From Flavobacteriaceae bacterium (GTDB lineage Bacteria; Bacteroidota; Bacteroidia; Flavobacteriales; Flavobacteriaceae), in the NCBI GenBank assembly GCA_002746415.1, contig NVXD01000002.1:124001-188000 (forward strand): DNA of 64,000 nucleotides, written 5' to 3'. A model generated the notes under the pieces. It searched no databases. It was not told where the DNA came from and saw only the letters and a program-made list of their open reading frames with translations. Below are positions 25,220-34,565 of the stretch, in pieces. Positions within the stretch are counted from its first letter, which is position 1, and each line of letters opens with the position of its first letter. Both the position numbers and the translations under genes were made by a program.

Positions 25220-26497
25220 CTACTCAAAGAATGGTACACCCTTAACAGCGTATTTCTTCATTCCTTCTTCATTGATGTCCACTCCTATTCCTGGTTTATT
25301 AGATAACGTAATAAATCCATTTTCTACCATAGGACCGTCATAAGTTACAATTTCTTTAAACATAGGATTTTTATGGAAATATATTTGCCACTCTAATATC
25401 ATAAAGTTCGGCACTGATGCGCAAACATGTGCAGAGGCCATGGCACCTAAATAAGATGCAACCATATGCGGTGCAAATGGTGTGTAATATAAATTTGCAA
25501 GGTTAGCAATCCGCTGTCCTTCTCCTAAGCCACCAACTTTTTGCAAATCTGGCATTACAATATTTACTGCACCTTTTTCTAACATTTCCCTAAAATCATA
25601 CGCCAAATAATGGTTTTCACCAGCACAAATTGGAGTACTTGTTGAAGCTGTAATTTGTTTATAAGCATCTACATTCTCTGCTGGTATGGGCTCTTCCAAC
25701 CACATCAAGCCTAAGGGTTCTAACATTTTGGCCACTTTCATTCCTGTAACTGCATCATAACGTCCATGCATATCTGCGCAAATATCAATATTTGGACCAA
25801 CAGCTTCACGAGTGGCAGCCATTTGGTCATACATACGTTGCAATTCTGCCGGACTAGCCGTCCAATTATAATGGTCATATTTATTAGGATCATTGGCTTG
25901 ATCCAAATCAAACTTTACAGCTGTAAAGCCCATATCAACCGCTTCTCTGGCACTAGCCGCAAAATCTTCTGGTTTTGGCAATCTACTTTGATACAAGGCA
26001 GTATCCATATACACTCTTATTTTGTCACGAAACTTACCTCCCAACAACTGATATACGGGAAGATCCAATGCCTTACCAGCCAAATCCCATAGGGCCGTTT
26101 CAATCGCGGAAAGGACAGCAACATACATTCCTGATTGTGCGCCCCTAAAAAAACCTGCTTTTCTAATATCTTCAAAAAGACGATGTACATTCAACGGACT
26201 TTTTCCAACCAATTGCCTTCCAAACATTTTCACTAAACCATAGGTTCCGGGCACAGCATCTGCACCTTCACCACAACCATAAATACCTTGATTGGTATAT
26301 ATTTTCACAAACAATCCACTACCTCCTCTGATGTAAGCACATTTTACATCAGTGATTTTTAAATCTGAAGGGGCAGATGACTTGGATGTTTTTTCTATAG
26401 CGGTTTCAAACCCTTTTCCGTAGGACGTTGCTACAAAACCTAGCCCTGTTCCTGCCATTAAACTATTTGTAATAAATGAGCGTCTTGAATTTTTCAT
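25220..26497 (-). CDS. enolase-superfamily (mandelate racemase/MLE) sugar-acid dehydratase, Tat signal
   Basis: A 425-residue protein starting MKNSRRSFITNSLMAGTG, a clear twin-arginine signal (SRRSFI). The enolase-superfamily capping domain is followed by a barrel with metal ligands Asp242 and Glu268, then Glu294 (AGENH). His244 in ADMHG gives the D-x-H arrangement of sugar-acid dehydratases such as galactonate or mannonate dehydratase, and His344 (PHMV) is the second catalytic His. It would dehydrate an aldonic acid to a 2-keto-3-deoxy acid, unusually outside the cytoplasm. It follows the RraA-like gene by 13 bp and is probably co-transcribed with it. Confidence 0.9.
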   Translation of the reverse strand: MKNSRRSFITNSLMAGTGLGFVATSYGKGFETAIEKTSKSSAPSDLKITDVKCAYIRGGSGLFVKIYTNQGIYGCGEGADAVPGTYGLVKMFGRQLVGKSPLNVHRLFEDIRKAGFFRGAQSGMYVAVLSAIETALWDLAGKALDLPVYQLLGGKFRDKIRVYMDTALYQSRLPKPEDFAASAREAVDMGFTAVKFDLDQANDPNKYDHYNWTASPAELQRMYDQMAATREAVGPNIDICADMHGRYDAVTGMKVAKMLEPLGLMWLEEPIPAENVDAYKQITASTSTPICAGENHYLAYDFREMLEKGAVNIVMPDLQKVGGLGEGQRIANLANLYYTPFAPHMVASYLGAMASAHVCASVPNFMILEWQIYFHKNPMFKEIVTYDGPMVENGFITLSNKPGIGVDINEEGMKKYAVKGVPFFE

Positions 26498-26510
26498 TTT
26501 TAGTTGGTTT

Positions 26511-27458
26511 TTACCAGGTTCTGGTTTTTAATAATTCTTGTATTTGTGCTTTAGAAACAGGAAGTTCATCAATATGCTCATTGAGCCATTTAGAAAAATC
26601 TTTTTCAATGACCTCAGACCAACGGGTATCTATTTCCCCAGGCGTATATTTTTGCTCTCTTAGGCGTTGATGCCCAAACATATCCCTAAGTCGTACTACT
26701 TCCGATATTTTAACTACTTGTTCTGCCAAATGTGGTGGAATAAAAATAACACCTCCATCACGTCCTAAAACGATATCTCCAGGCATTACTGTAGCCATCC
26801 CTATTCTCGTAGGTGTATTAATACCCACCAAAGTTGTATTTAATTGTCCCTCTGGATTATTTAAGTGGTGTGACGGATGGTAACTTCTATAATATGAAGT
26901 AAAGGATCCAATTTCTTTTAATCCATTTACATCTCTTAACGCACCATCATACACAATCCCATTGCCCGTTTTAGCATAAATCGAATTTCCAAGGTTATCG
27001 CCAATCGTAGGGCCATCTATATGGGCTCCAAATTGGTCTACCACATATACATCACCTTTAATAAGTAAATCAATGGTCCAAGAATTTTGAGATTTTATTC
27101 TACCATCCTGATCATGTCCCCTATCGTCTATAACTCTGTGAATGTCTGGCCTTCCCGGCATAAAAACAGCAGTAACAGCTCTACCTACCAACACGCTATC
27201 TGGGTTAATAACCTGCCAATCTCCTTCATATTGATATTTAAAATTCTTTCCTTTTAGAACAGCCCAAGCTTCTTCCAAGGTTACAAGTTTCATACGTTCC
27301 AATAAAGCATCAGAAACGTACGGACGACCATCATCTAGACGCTCTCCTTTCCATTCAGGGGTTAGAAAAATAAGTTCTTCTTTTGAAATTTGCTGGGAAT
27401 ACAGGCTTGTCCCCAGTCCTAAAAGAACAAGGAAAACAATGAGTTTATTACGATACAT
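26511..27458 (-). CDS. secreted RraA-family (HMG/CHA-type) aldolase-like protein
   Basis: A 315-residue protein with a Sec signal peptide (hydrophobic 6-18, ending near YSQQ). The body is an RraA/dimethylmenaquinone-methyltransferase-like fold. Its active-site motif D-x20-R-D, from the Asp in TIGDN to GALRD, is complete, as in class II pyruvate aldolases of the HMG/CHA family that cleave 4-hydroxy-2-oxo acids to pyruvate. It is longer than typical RraA (about 160-240 residues), with extra N- and C-terminal arms. It precedes the Tat-signal dehydratase; together they could form and cleave a 2-keto acid in the periplasm. Confidence 0.82.
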   Translation of the reverse strand: MYRNKLIVFLVLLGLGTSLYSQQISKEELIFLTPEWKGERLDDGRPYVSDALLERMKLVTLEEAWAVLKGKNFKYQYEGDWQVINPDSVLVGRAVTAVFMPGRPDIHRVIDDRGHDQDGRIKSQNSWTIDLLIKGDVYVVDQFGAHIDGPTIGDNLGNSIYAKTGNGIVYDGALRDVNGLKEIGSFTSYYRSYHPSHHLNNPEGQLNTTLVGINTPTRIGMATVMPGDIVLGRDGGVIFIPPHLAEQVVKISEVVRLRDMFGHQRLREQKYTPGEIDTRWSEVIEKDFSKWLNEHIDELPVSKAQIQELLKTRTW

Positions 27459-27635
27459 ATATTGTTGGTTGTTAGTTAGTATTATTTAGTTTGAAAACAA
27501 AAATTTGATACCCACCCTTTTTTATATCTTTATTTTATTACGAAGTTATTCAGTAAAACCCTATGAAATTATATGTTAATTTTAATTTTTAGCAGTAATA
27601 CAACTTATTTCCTGCGAAAAATGAAATAGGTAACA

Positions 27636-28640
27636 TCATTGGTCTATTCTCTTACACAGTTGTTGCATTACCCAGTTGGTCCTTGTTCCAGACACTCCTG
27701 TACTTGGACACTCACCTTTACCCAAAAGTTCGTCAACAATTGTTTGAATAAGCCCTTGTTGAATGTGTTTTGATAATTGAAATTGGAAAACTTCCTCTGC
27801 TTGCCCGTCAACTTTTAAGGTTACATGGTTATCACCAAAGAATGGAAAGGATACCTCTCCCTTACTCCCTACAATTGTGGTCAGCTCTTCATCAGATACA
27901 TCTCCAGTATTAAAAGCCCATACCCCATGACCCAAAACCCCATTTTCAAATCTAAAAGAGCCTACGGTAAGATCTTCAGCGGGATAAGCCCCTGCCTGAT
28001 TTGTTGCATAACCATGGGCTTCTGTGATTGGACCCAAAATAAAATCCATGACATCCAATTGATGCGAAGCCAAATCATAAAAATAGCCACCGCCAGCAAC
28101 ATCAGGAGAAATACGCCAATTGTCGGGGTCGTCACTTGCTCCAACAATATTTGGACTCAAAGGTTTGTGTAATTTAATATTAACAAAACGAATGTCCCCA
28201 ATTAGGCCGGTTTCTATAATTTCCTTTACTTTTAAAATATTAGGCAAGGCACGACGATAAAAAGCAACATACAAAGGCACCTTTGCTTCTTTACAAGCAT
28301 TGACCATGGAAAGGCATTCCTCATGCGTCCTAGCCATTGGTTTCTCAACATAAACGGGCTTTCCTGCCGCAGCTGCTTTTAAGGTATATTCTTCATGTGA
28401 ACTGGGTGGTGTTGCAATATAAATTGCATCTACTTCTGGATCATTAATTAAAGCATCGGCATCATCATACCATTTTGGCACTTTATGACGTTCTGCAAAA
28501 GACTTAGCCTTTTCCGCATTCCTCCGCATAACCGCCACTAATTTTGAATTGGAAGCCAACTGTAAAGAAGGCCCACTTTTTACCTCACATACATCGCCTA
28601 CACCTATTATCCCCCATCGTACTTCTTTATTCAATTTCAT
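27636..28640 (-). CDS. Gfo/Idh/MocA-family NAD(P)-dependent oxidoreductase
   Basis: A 334-residue dehydrogenase without a signal peptide. The N-terminal Rossmann motif is GIIGVGDVCEVKSGP, the second contact is ATPPSSH, and the catalytic lysine lies in YVEKPMARTHEE. The C-terminal alpha/beta domain includes DLASHQLDVMDFILG, with the conserved His. The family oxidises or reduces sugars, inositols or keto-sugars. It overlaps the following-in-sequence but upstream-in-transcription epimerase by 4 bp (ATGA), so the two are one cytoplasmic unit. The exact substrate is unknown. Confidence 0.9.
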   Translation of the reverse strand: MKLNKEVRWGIIGVGDVCEVKSGPSLQLASNSKLVAVMRRNAEKAKSFAERHKVPKWYDDADALINDPEVDAIYIATPPSSHEEYTLKAAAAGKPVYVEKPMARTHEECLSMVNACKEAKVPLYVAFYRRALPNILKVKEIIETGLIGDIRFVNIKLHKPLSPNIVGASDDPDNWRISPDVAGGGYFYDLASHQLDVMDFILGPITEAHGYATNQAGAYPAEDLTVGSFRFENGVLGHGVWAFNTGDVSDEELTTIVGSKGEVSFPFFGDNHVTLKVDGQAEEVFQFQLSKHIQQGLIQTIVDELLGKGECPSTGVSGTRTNWVMQQLCKRIDQ

Positions 28641-29620
28641 AATTCCCCGTATGCTTTTAATATATTATCGAATTGTGCGTTTTCTTCTTTATTAATTATT
28701 TTCATTTCTGGATTATCATCCAAATATTTCAGTGTCCTTTTTATGCCTTCAGAAAAAGGTATTGTCGCCTTAAAAGCTGGAACAAAAGTCTTTATTTTGG
28801 TATTGTCAAAAATGACGGTTTCAGCCTTATCAGCATGTAATCCTGGACCAAGAGAGGGTTCTATTTTACTTATAAAATCTGATGCAATATGAACGGCATT
28901 CAGCTCACAACCCAGACTATCTGCTAAGATTTTGTGTATCATATTCCATGTTAGAATTTCATCGGATGTTATATGAAATGCATGACCAATGGCTTGTGTT
29001 AACCCTAGCAAACCAACAAGACCTACCGCAAAATCATCAGCATGGGTAACGGTCCATAAAGAGGTGCCATCCCCGTGAATAATTATTTTCTCACCGTTCA
29101 ACATACGATGAGGTGTGGTATATTCTTTAAAACCACCTAATGCAATTGGTATTACCGTATCATAGGTATGCGAGGGACGGACAATAGTTATTGGAAAATC
29201 ATCCTCACGATAGGCTTTCATTAAACTATCTTCACATTTAATTTTATCGTTAGAATAATCCCATAAATTATTTTTTAAAGGAGTAGACTCCGTTATAATT
29301 GGATAACTCAAGGGGGTTTGGTAACAGGATGCAGAGCTAATAAATAGGTATTGCTTGGTTTTCCCCTTAAACAATACTATATCTCGTGCTATATCATCAG
29401 GGGTAAAAGCAACCCAATTTACAACCACATCCCAACTGTGGGTTTTAAGTTCTGCTAATTCTTCAGGTTTGCTGATATCCCCCAAAATGGTCTTCACACC
29501 TGCTATTTTAACTTTAGTTGTTCCCCTATTTAAATGATAAAGATCAATGCCTTTTTCTATGGCTAATCGGCTAGATGGGGTACTAATATTCCCCGTACCA
29601 CCTATAAACAATACTTTCAT
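28637..29620 (-). CDS. NAD-dependent epimerase/dehydratase family protein (extended SDR)
   Basis: A 327-residue protein. LFIGGTGNIS is the nucleotide-binding glycine motif of atypical extended SDRs; ISSASCYQ replaces the usual YxxxK neighbourhood, and IVRPSHTYD follows. The canonical YxxxK catalytic pair is not obvious; WDYSNDKIKCED contains Y-x3-K and may serve. It may be an NAD-binding isomerase or reductase acting on the same sugar as the overlapping Gfo/Idh gene. Cytoplasmic. Confidence 0.85.
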   Translation of the reverse strand: MKVLFIGGTGNISTPSSRLAIEKGIDLYHLNRGTTKVKIAGVKTILGDISKPEELAELKTHSWDVVVNWVAFTPDDIARDIVLFKGKTKQYLFISSASCYQTPLSYPIITESTPLKNNLWDYSNDKIKCEDSLMKAYREDDFPITIVRPSHTYDTVIPIALGGFKEYTTPHRMLNGEKIIIHGDGTSLWTVTHADDFAVGLVGLLGLTQAIGHAFHITSDEILTWNMIHKILADSLGCELNAVHIASDFISKIEPSLGPGLHADKAETVIFDNTKIKTFVPAFKATIPFSEGIKRTLKYLDDNPEMKIINKEENAQFDNILKAYGEL

Positions 29621-29767
29621 TACAATAATTTGGTTGGTTTAATACGGCATCCAAGATAAACATAAAATGAATCACCCGTAAGTTCCCTAACGTTTGTTTA
29701 ACTTTTTGGCATGTCTTTTTTTAGTAGCTTTAACGGTTATATTATTTATTCACCAACGACCAATAAA

Positions 29768-30967
29768 ATGAAATTTCTCATCCAAAAATTATTTGTGTTA
29801 CTAATTATTACATCCTTTATGAGTTGTAATGAGAAGAAAAAAGGCACTGAAGAAATTGGAATGGAAGAAACAACTACTGATGTACTTGCAGAAGCTGTTG
29901 AACACCAAACGCCAAAACCTATTGAACCAGGAACAAAAGCAATAGATTTTAACCTTCCGGGTGTGGACGGCAAAAATTATTCTTTAAAAGATTTTGAGAA
30001 TCACGAAACTTTGGTCATGCTCTTTACATGTAACCATTGCCCAACAGCCCAGGCTTATGAAGATAAGTTTATTGAAATAGTGACCGCTTATAAAGATAAG
30101 GGAATTGGTTTTGTTGCTATTTCTCCTAACGCAGACAGTGCCATTAGTTTGTCAGAATTAGGATATTCTGATATGAGCGATAGCTTGGAAGAAATGAAAT
30201 TACGGGCTAAAAACAAAAAATACAATTTCCCATATTTATATGATGGCGAAACCCAAGAAGCATCTTTAGCATATGGTCCTTTGGCTACTCCGCATGTTTT
30301 TGTTTTTGACAAAAGCAGAACATTGATATACAGTGGCAGGATTGATGATACTGAAAACCCATACATAGCTCCTAAAACAACAGATTTAATTCATACATTG
30401 GATGCTATTGTAAGCGGAAACGAAATTCCAACTGCAAAAACAAAAACATTTGGTTGCTCTGTTAAATGGTCATGGAAAGGAGAATGGGCCAAGACTCAAC
30501 TTGTAGAATGGGCAAAAGATTCCGTTTCCATAAACGAAATTAACCTAGAGGAGGTAGATGTGCTATTTAAGAATGGCAGTGGCAAACTTAGATTGATAAA
30601 CATTTGGGCTACCTGGTGTGGGCCTTGTATTATTGAAATGCCAGAATTAGTGACTATTGACAGAATGTACCGTGATCGAGATTTTGAGCTTATATTGCTT
30701 TCAGCGGATAAAATAGGTAGAAAAGAGAAAGCATTAAAAATTCTAACAAAAAAAGAGGCATCCAACACCAATTACATTTATAATGGAGATGATATTTATG
30801 ATCTAATTGAAGCAGTGGATCCAGAGTGGCAAGGTTCTTTGCCCTATACAGCATTGGTAACTTCTGAAGGTAAGGTTTTGTATAAAATAGAAGGCACTTT
30901 TGATCCTCCAGAACTTAAATTAGCCATTGTAGAACACCTCGGACGGTTTTATGCGGACAACGAGTAA
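29768..30967 (+). CDS. two-domain redoxin lipoprotein (peroxiredoxin-like plus TlpA-like thioredoxin)
   Basis: A 399-residue lipoprotein (Cys20 in SFMSC). Domain 1 (about 50-215) is an AhpC/TSA-type fold with TCNHCP (Cys88, Cys91). Domain 2 (about 255-395) is a TlpA/ResA-type thioredoxin with WATWCGPC (Cys284, Cys287). The fusion puts two disulfide-active domains on one envelope-anchored chain, a natural electron relay. ATG 29768 is chosen because the signal peptide begins there. It is divergent from the epimerase gene. Confidence 0.88.
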   Translation: MKFLIQKLFVLLIITSFMSCNEKKKGTEEIGMEETTTDVLAEAVEHQTPKPIEPGTKAIDFNLPGVDGKNYSLKDFENHETLVMLFTCNHCPTAQAYEDKFIEIVTAYKDKGIGFVAISPNADSAISLSELGYSDMSDSLEEMKLRAKNKKYNFPYLYDGETQEASLAYGPLATPHVFVFDKSRTLIYSGRIDDTENPYIAPKTTDLIHTLDAIVSGNEIPTAKTKTFGCSVKWSWKGEWAKTQLVEWAKDSVSINEINLEEVDVLFKNGSGKLRLINIWATWCGPCIIEMPELVTIDRMYRDRDFELILLSADKIGRKEKALKILTKKEASNTNYIYNGDDIYDLIEAVDPEWQGSLPYTALVTSEGKVLYKIEGTFDPPELKLAIVEHLGRFYADNE

Positions 30968-31171
30968 CCAATAATTGTTCATACAGCTTCAAATAAAAAC
31001 ATTCAGAAAAAGAATGGACTTTTCTTTAATGCTCAGAAGAGCAATAATAGAGCAAATGTCAAAGAAGTGTTATTTATCTATGAATTCATGAATTTAAGGC
31101 TATTTTTTTCATGAGTTCGCAAATATTCCTTAGTTTCCGAGATTGGAACCAACTACTAAAAAAACCCCTTT

Positions 31172-33679
31172 ATGTTTACAGTAATGCGTAAACCCTCCTA
31201 TTTATGCTTTCTACTTTTGTGTATCATCCAATTTGGGTGGGCACAAACAAATATTCCTCCAACATTAACGGCATCTGGAGATCAAATCTACTGTCCTTTA
31301 AGTCAAATAAATATAGTCACCAATATGAATATTGTTGATCCAGATGACACAGAGATTGAGGCGCTTTATATTCAAATTTCCACAGGATATGTGCAAGGGC
31401 AAGATCTGTTGTCCTTAAACGGCTCACACCCCAACATAACAACTTCATGGAACGCAAGTGAAGGAAAACTAACCTTAAGAGGGATTGGAGCAGCCCCAGC
31501 CAACTATGTAGCTTTAATTGCTGCCGTAATAGATGTTGTTTTTGAGAGCAGCTCCCCTACTCCTTCTGGAGAAAAGTTTTTTTCTATAACTATTGGAGAT
31601 GCCAATTATCTTCCCTCAAGTGATCATTATTATGAATACGTACCAAGTTTAGGAATTACTTGGGCCGCTGCTCAAATAGCAGCAGATGGCAGAACCTATT
31701 TTGGATTACAAGGCTATTTGGCAACAATTACTTCAGCAGCAGAAGCACAAATCACGGGAGAACAAATTTCTGGAGCTGGATGGATTGGTGGCAGTGATGC
31801 TGGAAGCGAAGGTGTTTGGCGCTGGGTAACAGGGCCAGAAACGGGTACTATATTTTGGAATGGTGGCATCAATGGAAGCTCTCCCAACTATGCCAACTGG
31901 AATTTTGAAGAACCCAACCAGTCTGGAGATGAGGATTACGCCCACCTTACGGACCCAAGTATAGGCAATAGGGGTTCCTGGAACGATTTAAGCAATACTG
32001 GAGCCCCAAATGGTCCCTATCAACCAAAAGGATATATTGTAGAATATGGCGGAACACCTGGAGACCCCATATTGAACATTTCTGCCAATACAAAAATTAG
32101 CATTGCGTCAATTGATAGCGCTACCGGAACTGAAAGATGTGGGGACGGCATTGTCTCTTTGTCTGCGATTTCCAATACAGGCACTGTTCAGTGGTATGAC
32201 ACCCCTGAAAATGGGACTTTATTGTTTAGTGGGTATACCTATACGACTCCAAGTTTAGCAACCACGACCACTTATTATGTATATGCTTCAATTGGTGGAT
32301 GCACAACAGGAGGCAGAATTCCTGTTACTGCTACCATTAACCCCCTTCCAATAATTACCCCTATTCTCGATTTTAAAAATTGTGATGAAGACGGTCTTGC
32401 TGATGGGTTTACCGATTTCAACCTCACAGAGGCCAATATTATAATCACTAATGGGGACAGTAGTTTAAATGTCACGTATCATTTATTAATTTCTGATGCA
32501 AATACAGGAGCAAACCCATTGATTCCATCTCCATTTAATAACAATATTGCCGGTACTGTATATGCAAGAATAGAAAACACTTTGGGTTGCCATTTGGTTT
32601 CCACAGTGAATTTGCAGGTTTCCACAACGGCTTTCCCTGCAGGATATATGACGTATTTGGATGGGTGCGATGCAGATACCAACCAAGATGGGCTGCATCC
32701 TTTGGACATTTCATTAGCTACTCCAGAAATTCTAAACCAATTTCCTGCCAACCAAAATTTAAGTGTTCATTATTATACAAATTTGGGTGATGCCACATTG
32801 GAAGAAAATGAAATAACCGACTTAAACTATACCAATGAAACTCCTTATGAACAAATTCTTTATGTGAGAGTAGAAAGTGATGATAATGGAGCCTGTTTTG
32901 GCATTGGCCCCTATTTAACCCTTATCATTTACCCACTACCCTCCTTTGAAGTACATGAAGAAGCTATCGTTTGTACAAATTCAACTGTACTGCTAACTAC
33001 CTATAATGCTCAAGGAAATTATACGTATCAATGGAGTGATATGAATGGTGCTGTTATTGGCAACAATGCATATGTGGAGGTTTCCTCAGAAGGAAGGTAT
33101 TCCGTTATAGCCACATCAAATGTAGGGTGTGAATCTCCACCAAGTACCGTTGACATATATGAATCTAATGTGGCAAACATCAGTATGGATGATATTCTTG
33201 TAAGTGACATTTCCACTAACAATACCATAAGCATCAACAATCAAAATAACAATTTGGGGTTGGGGGATTATGAATTTTCTCTAGACAACCCATTCAGTAC
33301 TTTTCAAAATGACCCTTTATTTGAAAGGGTGGAGCCTGGGTTACACACCCTATATGTTCGTGACAAAAATGGTTGTGGCAGTACCCAAATTGAAATTGGC
33401 GTCATTGGATACCCAAAATTTTTCACTCCGAACAATGATGGTTTCAATGACAAATGGCAAGTTCTTGGTGTGACAGAAGAGCATTATCAAAAATCTGAAT
33501 TGTATATTTATGACCGCTATGGGCTATTTATTGCACAAATAGATCCGATGGGTGAGGGTTGGGATGGATATTTTAATGATAAGACCTTATTATCTAACGA
33601 TTACTGGTTTACACTGGAGTTAACCGATCAAACAGGAAATGAACATAATAGAAATGGACACTTTAGTCTAAAAAGATAA
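31172..33679 (+). CDS. T9SS type B secreted protein with a C-type lectin domain
   Basis: An 835-residue exported protein. A signal peptide ends near FGWAQ (residue 25). A beta-rich region follows, then a C-type lectin-like domain (about 150-290: GYLATITSAAEAQ, AGWIGGSD, NWNFEEPNQSGDEDYAHL, GSWNDL), Ig-like segments typical of surface proteins (GTVQWYDTPENG), and the type B sorting domain at about 745-835 (PKFFTPNNDGFNDKW, WDGYFNDK, ending in LKR). It is delivered to the cell surface or released by the type IX system, and the lectin domain suggests glycan binding. It heads a run with esterase, SGNH hydrolase and GH20 genes. An ATG at 31184 is also possible. Confidence 0.9.
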   Translation: MFTVMRKPSYLCFLLLCIIQFGWAQTNIPPTLTASGDQIYCPLSQINIVTNMNIVDPDDTEIEALYIQISTGYVQGQDLLSLNGSHPNITTSWNASEGKLTLRGIGAAPANYVALIAAVIDVVFESSSPTPSGEKFFSITIGDANYLPSSDHYYEYVPSLGITWAAAQIAADGRTYFGLQGYLATITSAAEAQITGEQISGAGWIGGSDAGSEGVWRWVTGPETGTIFWNGGINGSSPNYANWNFEEPNQSGDEDYAHLTDPSIGNRGSWNDLSNTGAPNGPYQPKGYIVEYGGTPGDPILNISANTKISIASIDSATGTERCGDGIVSLSAISNTGTVQWYDTPENGTLLFSGYTYTTPSLATTTTYYVYASIGGCTTGGRIPVTATINPLPIITPILDFKNCDEDGLADGFTDFNLTEANIIITNGDSSLNVTYHLLISDANTGANPLIPSPFNNNIAGTVYARIENTLGCHLVSTVNLQVSTTAFPAGYMTYLDGCDADTNQDGLHPLDISLATPEILNQFPANQNLSVHYYTNLGDATLEENEITDLNYTNETPYEQILYVRVESDDNGACFGIGPYLTLIIYPLPSFEVHEEAIVCTNSTVLLTTYNAQGNYTYQWSDMNGAVIGNNAYVEVSSEGRYSVIATSNVGCESPPSTVDIYESNVANISMDDILVSDISTNNTISINNQNNNLGLGDYEFSLDNPFSTFQNDPLFERVEPGLHTLYVRDKNGCGSTQIEIGVIGYPKFFTPNNDGFNDKWQVLGVTEEHYQKSELYIYDRYGLFIAQIDPMGEGWDGYFNDKTLLSNDYWFTLELTDQTGNEHNRNGHFSLKR

Positions 33680-33690
33680 AACATGTCAGT

Positions 33691-34554
33691 ATGAAAAAAA
33701 TTATAGTCCTTATTTTAATTGGAATAATAAGCACTTCCACAGCATTTGCACAAAAAGGAAAGGTATTTGACAACCTTACTGTGACCAGTAAAATCCTTAA
33801 GGGAGAAAGAAAATATGCCATCTATTTACCACCAGATTATGAAACTTCAGAAAGAAGCTATCCTGTGCTTTATTTATTGCACGGAGCAGGTGATGATCAA
33901 ACGGGGTGGGTACAATTTGGAGAGGTACTTAATATTACTGATAAAGCCATAAAAAATGGCAAAGCAACTCCTATGATTATTGTGATGCCCGATGCAGATA
34001 CGGGCAAAAGAGGGTACTTTAATGACATTAGTGGCAAATGGCGCTATGAAGATTTCTTCTTTGAAGAATTGATGCCATATGTAGAGCAAAAATACCGCAT
34101 TAAAAGTGAAAAACGTTTTCGTGCAGTTGCTGGTCTCTCTATGGGCGGTGGCGGTTCTTTTATGTACGCCTTGCACCATCCAGAACTATTTTCATCTGCA
34201 TGTCCGCTAAGCGCCTATGTGGGTCCTTTAACCGTGGAGCAATTAAAAGGCCAATTGGATAGAAGAGAGGAACCCTATATCGAAAATGATTTGCAACCCT
34301 ATTTTGAGTACCATAATGCAATTTCTTTACTGGAAAAAGTTGCAGTTGATGATGTAAAATCAGTGAATTGGTTCATAGATTGTGGTGACGATGATTTTCT
34401 TTATGAAGGAAATAGTTTGATGCATATTGCGATGCGAAAAAAAGACATTCCACATGAATACCGAGTAAGACAGGGAGCGCATAATTGGACCTATTGGAGG
34501 GAATCCCTTCCTGTTGTGCTATCTTTTGTTTCCGATACCTTTCACCAACATTAA
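33691..34554 (+). CDS. esterase D/feruloyl-esterase-like alpha/beta-hydrolase, exported
   Basis: A 287-residue protein with a signal peptide ending at STAFAQ (residue 21). The esterase-D fold shows YLLHGAGDDQTGW, the nucleophile elbow AGLSMGGGGS, the acid in DCGDDDF and the His in RQGAHNWTYW. Relatives remove acyl groups from polysaccharides (feruloyl or acetyl esterases). It starts 11 bp after the lectin/T9SS gene and ends 11 bp before the SGNH gene, so it belongs to one glycan-processing operon. Confidence 0.9.
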   Translation: MKKIIVLILIGIISTSTAFAQKGKVFDNLTVTSKILKGERKYAIYLPPDYETSERSYPVLYLLHGAGDDQTGWVQFGEVLNITDKAIKNGKATPMIIVMPDADTGKRGYFNDISGKWRYEDFFFEELMPYVEQKYRIKSEKRFRAVAGLSMGGGGSFMYALHHPELFSSACPLSAYVGPLTVEQLKGQLDRREEPYIENDLQPYFEYHNAISLLEKVAVDDVKSVNWFIDCGDDDFLYEGNSLMHIAMRKKDIPHEYRVRQGAHNWTYWRESLPVVLSFVSDTFHQH

Positions 34555-34565
34555 ACATAACCTAC

